Source of the DNA: Rotaria sp. Silwood1
Lineage: Eukaryota > Rotifera > Eurotatoria > Philodinida > Philodinidae
DNA: 64,000 nt
Direction: 5' to 3'
Assembly (NCBI GenBank): GCA_905250075.1
Contig: CAJNOP010000011.1
Span: forward strand, 1,614,169-1,678,168
Shown here one piece after another: positions 58,917-64,000 of the stretch. A program made the translations under genes and the position numbers. The notes beneath the pieces were generated by a model. It searched no databases and was not told the DNA's origin. It worked only from the letters and a program-made list of their open reading frames with translations. Position 1 is the stretch's first letter, and each line of letters starts with the position of its first letter.

Positions 58917-61576
58917 ACTGGTGTTCTAACTGCGGAAGTCGTCGCGCCTCACTATTTCAAAGACATCATTGCACTATTTTTTGGTAGTATGGCATTTAGT
59001 TATGCTGTCGAATTGGTCAATCTTCATCGACGTATTGCTCTATTCGTATTGAGTCGAATTGGCACGGCAACTAAATGGTATAAGATAACTTGATCAGCTC
59101 GATCATGCAACAATAATATTATTGAATGCAAGAGGCAATCAATCAGTTCTGTATAGCAACTCTTTTCTCTAAATTGATCCTATCCTTATCTGGAAAATAC
59201 AAAATTATGTCTAGTGGATTTCTTATACTTAAAATTTTTAAGTTTACCTAATTCTTATGTATTGAATTCTTATAATGAATAATTAGGATTATGGCTGGTA
59301 TGATGGTAGTAACAGCGTTTCTTTCAATGTGGATGAACAATATTGCGTCAACATCAATTATGTTGCCTGTAGTATTAGCCCTTGTCGATGAACTCGAGAT
59401 TTACAGCGAAAACTCTCACAATCGACAACAAGGCAACATACAGAGAGCATCTTTTATAAATGGTATTATATTACTCAATAGTTACTTATAGTTCTCTATG
59501 CACAAAACTGTATTTAGTTGCATTCGATTCCACAAATATGGAAGAGTCTGACGAAAATAAAATCGGCGAGATCTCTCATACTATTCAAAAAACTGAGCAA
59601 TCGTAAATATAAGAGATTTGACATTTGCATAATCTGTGGCTTTCTCTTCCTACTTTAGAAAACTAGAAACGCCCGTAGTAGTAAATAATCGCTTGAAATT
59701 ATTATGCTGTAAACAGCAACAAATTGAACTTAGCAATACATACAAGAAAAACTATGATCAATTGAAGAAAGGTGACCTTCTTTCCTATTCGTGGTCTAGA
59801 ATTGGCTCTACTTTTATGTATATGTTTATATGTAGGATTCCTTCTTGCCGTAGCCTATTCTTCGTCTATCGGTGGGCTATCTAGTTTAGTTGGTACGTCA
59901 CCCAATATTTATCTCAAAGGTTTTATTGACAGGTAAATTGAAAAAATAGAAATATTAACTGAACATATATCATATGCAACATAGTAAATACGGTCGTACT
60001 AACTTTCGCATAAATTTTCTCAATTTTCTACTCTTTTCTCTACCGGCTGGAATAATAATGCTTATATTCTGTTGGGTATGGTTACAACTGTGCTATAATA
60101 AGACAGAGTGCGTATGCACAATTTATAATATTACATATTTTGTATTAAAAAAAAGAGAACGTTGACTTATTTAATTATTTCAAGACTCTTTCAATGTCGA
60201 CCATCGGATGAAGCTCGTGAAACTCAAGATAATTTGAAAGTAATGCTGACAAAACAATATAGAGATCTTGGACGACCTAAGTGAATAATTCGAAAAAAAC
60301 GAAAGAATTTCTATGTACATGATTCTACTCTACTTTTTAGATGGAGTGAACTCACCGTAACTGTCATATTTATTCTTATGATTGTTCTATGGACAACAAG
60401 AGAATTTTCCGATACAATAGGATGGGGCGTGATATTTCAACGCAAGTATTTATATAGTTCTTTTCTTTCTGCCTCAAACATTGAATTTAAGAAGAACATG
60501 TTTTCTTTTCTAGATATGTCAGTGATAGTACTGTAGCTATTCTCTGCGGAATACTTCCATTAATTTTACCAGACAGTAATCCATTTAATCGTAGGATATT
60601 TCTGTAATTAGAGACTAAAATATATTTATATTAGTGAATATTTTCCTTCATAAGGACAACGTGACTGGAGGTATCAGCCAATAATGAAATGGGATAGTTT
60701 AGTGCAGCATGTTTCATGGGGATCAATAATTCTACTTGGTGCTGGACTTGCAATAGCCACTGCTTTCGAAGTACGTTGAAATGAATACATTCGTATAATA
60801 CATAAATATTATTGAAATTTTAAGCAATCAAAATTATCGAAAAGTGTGGCACAAGCTCTGAATTTTGTATCTGATGTACCACGAACTGCAGCTATTATGA
60901 TCATTATTGTTATTAGTGGTCTGTTTACCGAAGTAACATCGAATCTAAGTACGGCAACCATCTTTTTTCCCGTGCTTGACTCTGTGGTAAGGAACAAAAT
61001 AACTTTTCTCTGTCAAATATATGGATATCTTGAAATAAAAATAGATTTACTATCAAAAAGTTTGCATATGAGCATAAATTTCCTTTTCAAATACATAAAA
61101 ATTAGCTTTTTGGGATCTAGAGGACAAAATTAATGTTAAATCATTTCTATTTGCATAAAATATTCAAATGATAGGCAACTTCATCTGGTATACATCCAGC
61201 ATTTCTTCTTTTACCATGCACATTAGCTGTCTCTTTAGCTTTTATGTTGCCCATATGTAAGTATTGTCATTAAACATTACATAATAGCACTGAACTTTTC
61301 TTTCATACAGCTACGGCGCCAAATGCCATCGTTTTTGCCAGTGGTGCCATTCGAGTAGTCGATATGGTGAGTTTAACAATGTTTTCACTCACCTATCAAA
61401 ATCAATTGAAAAATTTCTAGATAAAAACAGGTATAGGAATGAATTTCGTCGGATTCTTAGTTATCTTTTTGGCTGCAAATACATGGATGCCAAAAATATT
61501 CGACCTAAACGATCAAACTGTGGCATATTTCTTCAACGTGAGCTTGACCGCTCATTCCCGCACTCCCAATATCTAG
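58917..61576 (+). CDS. SLC13-family (sodium/dicarboxylate or sulfate) transporter, first exon not found
   Basis: Fourteen exons join without a phase break: 58917..59077, 59287..59462, 59518..59602, 59659..59771, 59836..59932, 59985..60107, 60185..60280, 60341..60445, 60514..60590, 60655..60770, 60825..60986, 61175..61256, 61311..61366 and 61421..61576. They total 1605 nt, 534 residues; the family usually has 560-620. Recognisable parts in order: FFGSMAFSYAVELVNLHRRI, VVTAFLSMWMNNIASTSIML, a cytosolic loop, AYSSSIGGLSSLVGTSPN (substrate-site loop), FSLPAGIIMLIFCW, SGLFTEVTSNLSTATIFFP, STAPNAIVFASG and a final NFVGFLVIFLAANTW helix. Multi-pass plasma-membrane protein. The N-terminal ~50 residues are missing. 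Both sodium-site SNT motifs are changed (NNI and SNL). The 3' end is taken as read-through to TAG at 61574-61576; a further exon via the donor at about 61537 (GTGAGC) is possible. Confidence 0.9.
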
Positions 61577-62027
61577 TTTTTTTTTCCAATGAAACAGACT
61601 ACATACATACTACGTATTAATCTACGTTACATGTTCAATGATATAACGCAAAAAAAAACTATGCTCTGATCTGTTTTGATATATTAGAAAAAAGAACGAA
61701 GACTTCATCAGGCAATATGTAGTAATAGTAGAAATGGGCATTGGGGTATGTATTTGTGTGTGTGTGTACGTGAAGAAAAGAAAACAAACACGTCCACAGT
61801 TCCAAGAAGTCAAATTGTTTGATGGACAAAAACAATCGTACAAAGTCCGTTTGATTCCATATCTCCATACAATCTAACAGGGTTAACAAGACTGCTTGAT
61901 CAAGCCGAATATGATGATAGACACGATCGATGTGACCTTGGCATATTAATTCGTAATTAATTGAGCAATACATACAGTCTGATGAAAGATTATCGATCTA
62001 GCCTTCAGAAATAATCAATAATAGTAT
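61577..62027. other. 3' region of the transporter gene and spacer
   Basis: No coding signal beyond short frames; includes a short (TG)n run near 61756-61766. Confidence 0.5.
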
Positions 62028-62199
62028 GGTGTGGGTGTGGGTGTGTGGGTAGGTGAAAAGTGAATGCCAGTAAACTCACACCCACACTCACACCCACACC
62101 CACACCCACACCCACACCCACCCTCACCCACACCCACACCCACACCCACCCACACCCACACCCACGCCACACACCCACACACACCCACACCCACACCCT
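62028..62199. repeat. Large inverted TGTGGG array
   Basis: About 26 bp of GGTGTGGG-type units, a 22-bp unique spacer, then about 125 bp of nearly perfect CCCACA hexamers (about 20 units) with a few CCCTCA, CCCACG and CACA variants. The right arm is the most regular copy in the window. Read on the minus strand it is (TGTGGG)n, the telomere hexamer reported for bdelloid rotifers. Frames running through it on both strands are meaningless. Confidence 0.88.
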
Positions 62200-62275
62200 A
62201 AAATGCTTGCCGGATGAAGGTCACTGTAAACGTGGGAGATTTCTGGTGAAACTACCCTATACTATAAGATTTTCA

Positions 62276-62520
62276 CTAAAACGTGCTCGATTTTAAACAG
62301 AAATCGTTCAAAATGAACTTAGATTGTTCACTGACGAGATCCAAACAAGCCACAAGGGCTATCGGCGTGCCCGTCACAGACAGGTCAGGTCGATTCTTAG
62401 AACAGACCAGACAGGTCACGCCAAGAAAATCAAAGGACAGGCACAGGCATGCCATGTCTTCAAAAAGTGGGCCTGTTTGGACCTCTTGGTCACTGTAATG
62501 ACACTTTTCCATTACTAATG
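62276..62520. other. Less AT-rich block, open on both strands
   Basis: About 245 bp directly beside the TGTGGG array, visibly richer in G and C than its surroundings. It has open frames of 64-78 codons in two plus frames and one minus frame, and CAGGTCA/CAGACAGG-type near-repeats (ACAGACAGGTCAGG, ACCAGACAGGTCACG). No protein motif recognised. Possibly a fragment of a transposon or satellite. Confidence 0.4.
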
Positions 62521-64000
62521 CTTTGACAGTGTAAGTGTTTACCTTACATTCAATACGTTATGAAAAGTATAAGTATGTTTAGAGAAAAATAAAGAAATAC
62601 AGAAAAACATTAATATTTGAGGAAAACAATTATATTTTTGTTATAAAACATTTTTACTGAAATCTAAGAGATAAAAATGTCAATGATGTTATTATACGTA
62701 GGAGAGAAATCATGTGTAGTAACTAAGAAACCTTTTATAGTAGACTATGATTCAACTTCAGCTGATATAATCAGGATTCAAAGTCGATGCGATATCACGA
62801 ATGACAAATATTGAATGATCAGATCGATAATTGATGAGATCAAACTATTGTTCATGAAACATAATACTGAGTCTTTTTCGCTGATATTTTGCAGACTTGG
62901 ATAAGAAATAATACAGTTTAAATAACATTAATACAATTATTTTATTGTTGTCAAAGTGGAGCTTCAATGGTTTCTCTATAAACTATTTTGTGCCCAAGTG
63001 TAAATCATGCAATCATAGAACTCTTTATCACCATTGAAAATTATATTTTTAATGCGATTCATTTTGCCAATTAAATCTTGTGCAAGGAGACAAATGGTTT
63101 TTTTTTCGACAAATATATGAACGTATTCACACAAATGCAGTTAATATTTAAATTGTCCTTCATAAAATGATTCTGATTATTGTAGTAGATGTTTTTTTTT
63201 TCATTCAACTCAAAGAAATGCTACTCAAGAATATTTTAAATTATCATATCATAGAAACAATATCCTTCGGGTCATTTCCAGTGATCAAAATTTGTTTATT
63301 CGATATTTTCAGAGCATTATTTTGTAGTATACAAAAATTTCAATCAACAGGTACGCAAACTCATATAGATTTCAACTGGTCGAAGTACAGTAAAAAAAAT
63401 ACTCTAGAACTAGTTCTATCAGCAATCACTTTTAAAAGTGTCATCTGACGGTTTTTCAAACATAAAAAAATCTTTGGCAGGGATCAATCTCATTATTAAT
63501 CGATTCGTTGATTTATTGCATTTAAACACACAATTGTTGTTTCGATAAATCACAATTAATACAATTTTGCGAGGATATGGATATTTCTAGAAAGACATTT
63601 TTAACAAATTGATGGACGCCAGGGATATTTACGGCATCGTTGTCACGTCGCCACTGTAACGGCAGCCTCATAGTATATATTTTATTAAAATACTGTGGCT
63701 ATAACTTGTTACAGAGCTAATTGCAGTTGGGCAGTGGTGCGATAGAATTGATTTTCAACCATGTTAGGATAACGAAAGACTTTCAGCGGCAACAAAATTC
63801 TTTCATTGATATTGATGTCGATTAATTCGTCAAAATCAAATCAATATTTTCATAGATCTTTTTATTTTACCTAGAAACTCATCCATTCTTGTTTACTATT
63901 TCACAGAATATACAAGAAATTTCATCTTTGAAGTTACTCTTGTTACAGTCCGTATCTGTAGAAGAGGAAGGTGTATACATTCCGGATTCCTATAATGAAG
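62521..64000. other. Gene-poor end of the window
   Basis: One plus-strand frame (63167-63448) begins hydrophobic but has no recognisable motif. At 63726 the sequence GGGCAGTGGTGCGATAG resembles the left end of the hAT-like element at 9986, but no partner end is visible before the window closes. Confidence 0.4.

Noticed and set aside
62005..62296. Val/Gly- and Thr/Pro-repeat proteins over the TGTGGG array
   Set aside because: Translations of a hexamer repeat on both strands; not genes.
63722..63745. Second hAT-like left end (GGGCAGTGGTGCGATAG)
   Set aside because: Similar over about 12 bases only and no partner end inside the window; too short to call.

Overview
The window looks like nuclear DNA of a small invertebrate animal, most probably a bdelloid rotifer. 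The reasons are the very AT-rich composition, genes cut by many tiny introns (about 50-70 bp, with strict GT..AG ends), a set of plainly metazoan proteins, several blocks of TGTGGG-type repeat (the bdelloid telomere unit) in inverted pairs, and one intronless gene of a mainly bacterial family. All gene models below were built by hand from open frames, splice signals and intron phase; there is no transcript evidence.

Layout. 0.9-7.0 kb: three tandem minus-strand genes for small heat-shock proteins with two alpha-crystallin domains each, each with a TATA box and a heat-shock element upstream; the first contains a false assembly gap. 8.3-8.9 kb: a small three-exon gene of unknown function. 9.3-17 kb: an accessory region with a perfect 49-bp inverted repeat, a decayed hAT-like element with a nested 160-bp inverted repeat, an FG-GAP/VCBS-repeat pseudogene, inverted TGTGGG blocks and a transposase-like remnant. 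17-21.7 kb is largely empty. 21.7-24.3 kb: a complete 13-coding-exon enolase gene. 25.2-25.7 kb: a small tail-anchored protein gene.

26.3-41.5 kb is one giant plus-strand gene, for which I could join 44 exons without a phase break (about 2,293 residues). It has an N-terminus resembling vertebrate KIAA2012, nine ~97-residue modules each made of three 'FExVxDxxTG' sub-repeats, and a charged coiled-coil C-terminus. A complete ubiquitin-conjugating E2 gene lies antisense in one of its introns. It converges tail to tail on a TMEM272-like membrane protein gene (41.5-42.1 kb). 44.7-50.7 kb holds one or two minus-strand genes of unknown function, with an intronless secreted DUF4127 protein (probable horizontal acquisition) nested antisense in a 3.8-kb intron. 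51.6-55.9 kb is a CHAC2-type gamma-glutamylcyclotransferase split by a 3.7-kb intron. 56.2-57.0 kb is the 3' end of glycogen phosphorylase, cut off by a 100-N gap. 58.9-61.6 kb is an SLC13-family transporter lacking an identifiable first exon. The last 2.4 kb holds a large inverted TGTGGG array and an unexplained block that is open on both strands.

The genes do not form a pathway. They are a typical mixture: stress chaperones, glycolysis and glycogen breakdown, glutathione turnover, ubiquitin transfer and transport. The most unusual items are the triple-repeat giant protein, the two antisense nested genes, the DUF4127 gene and the inverted telomere-like repeats.
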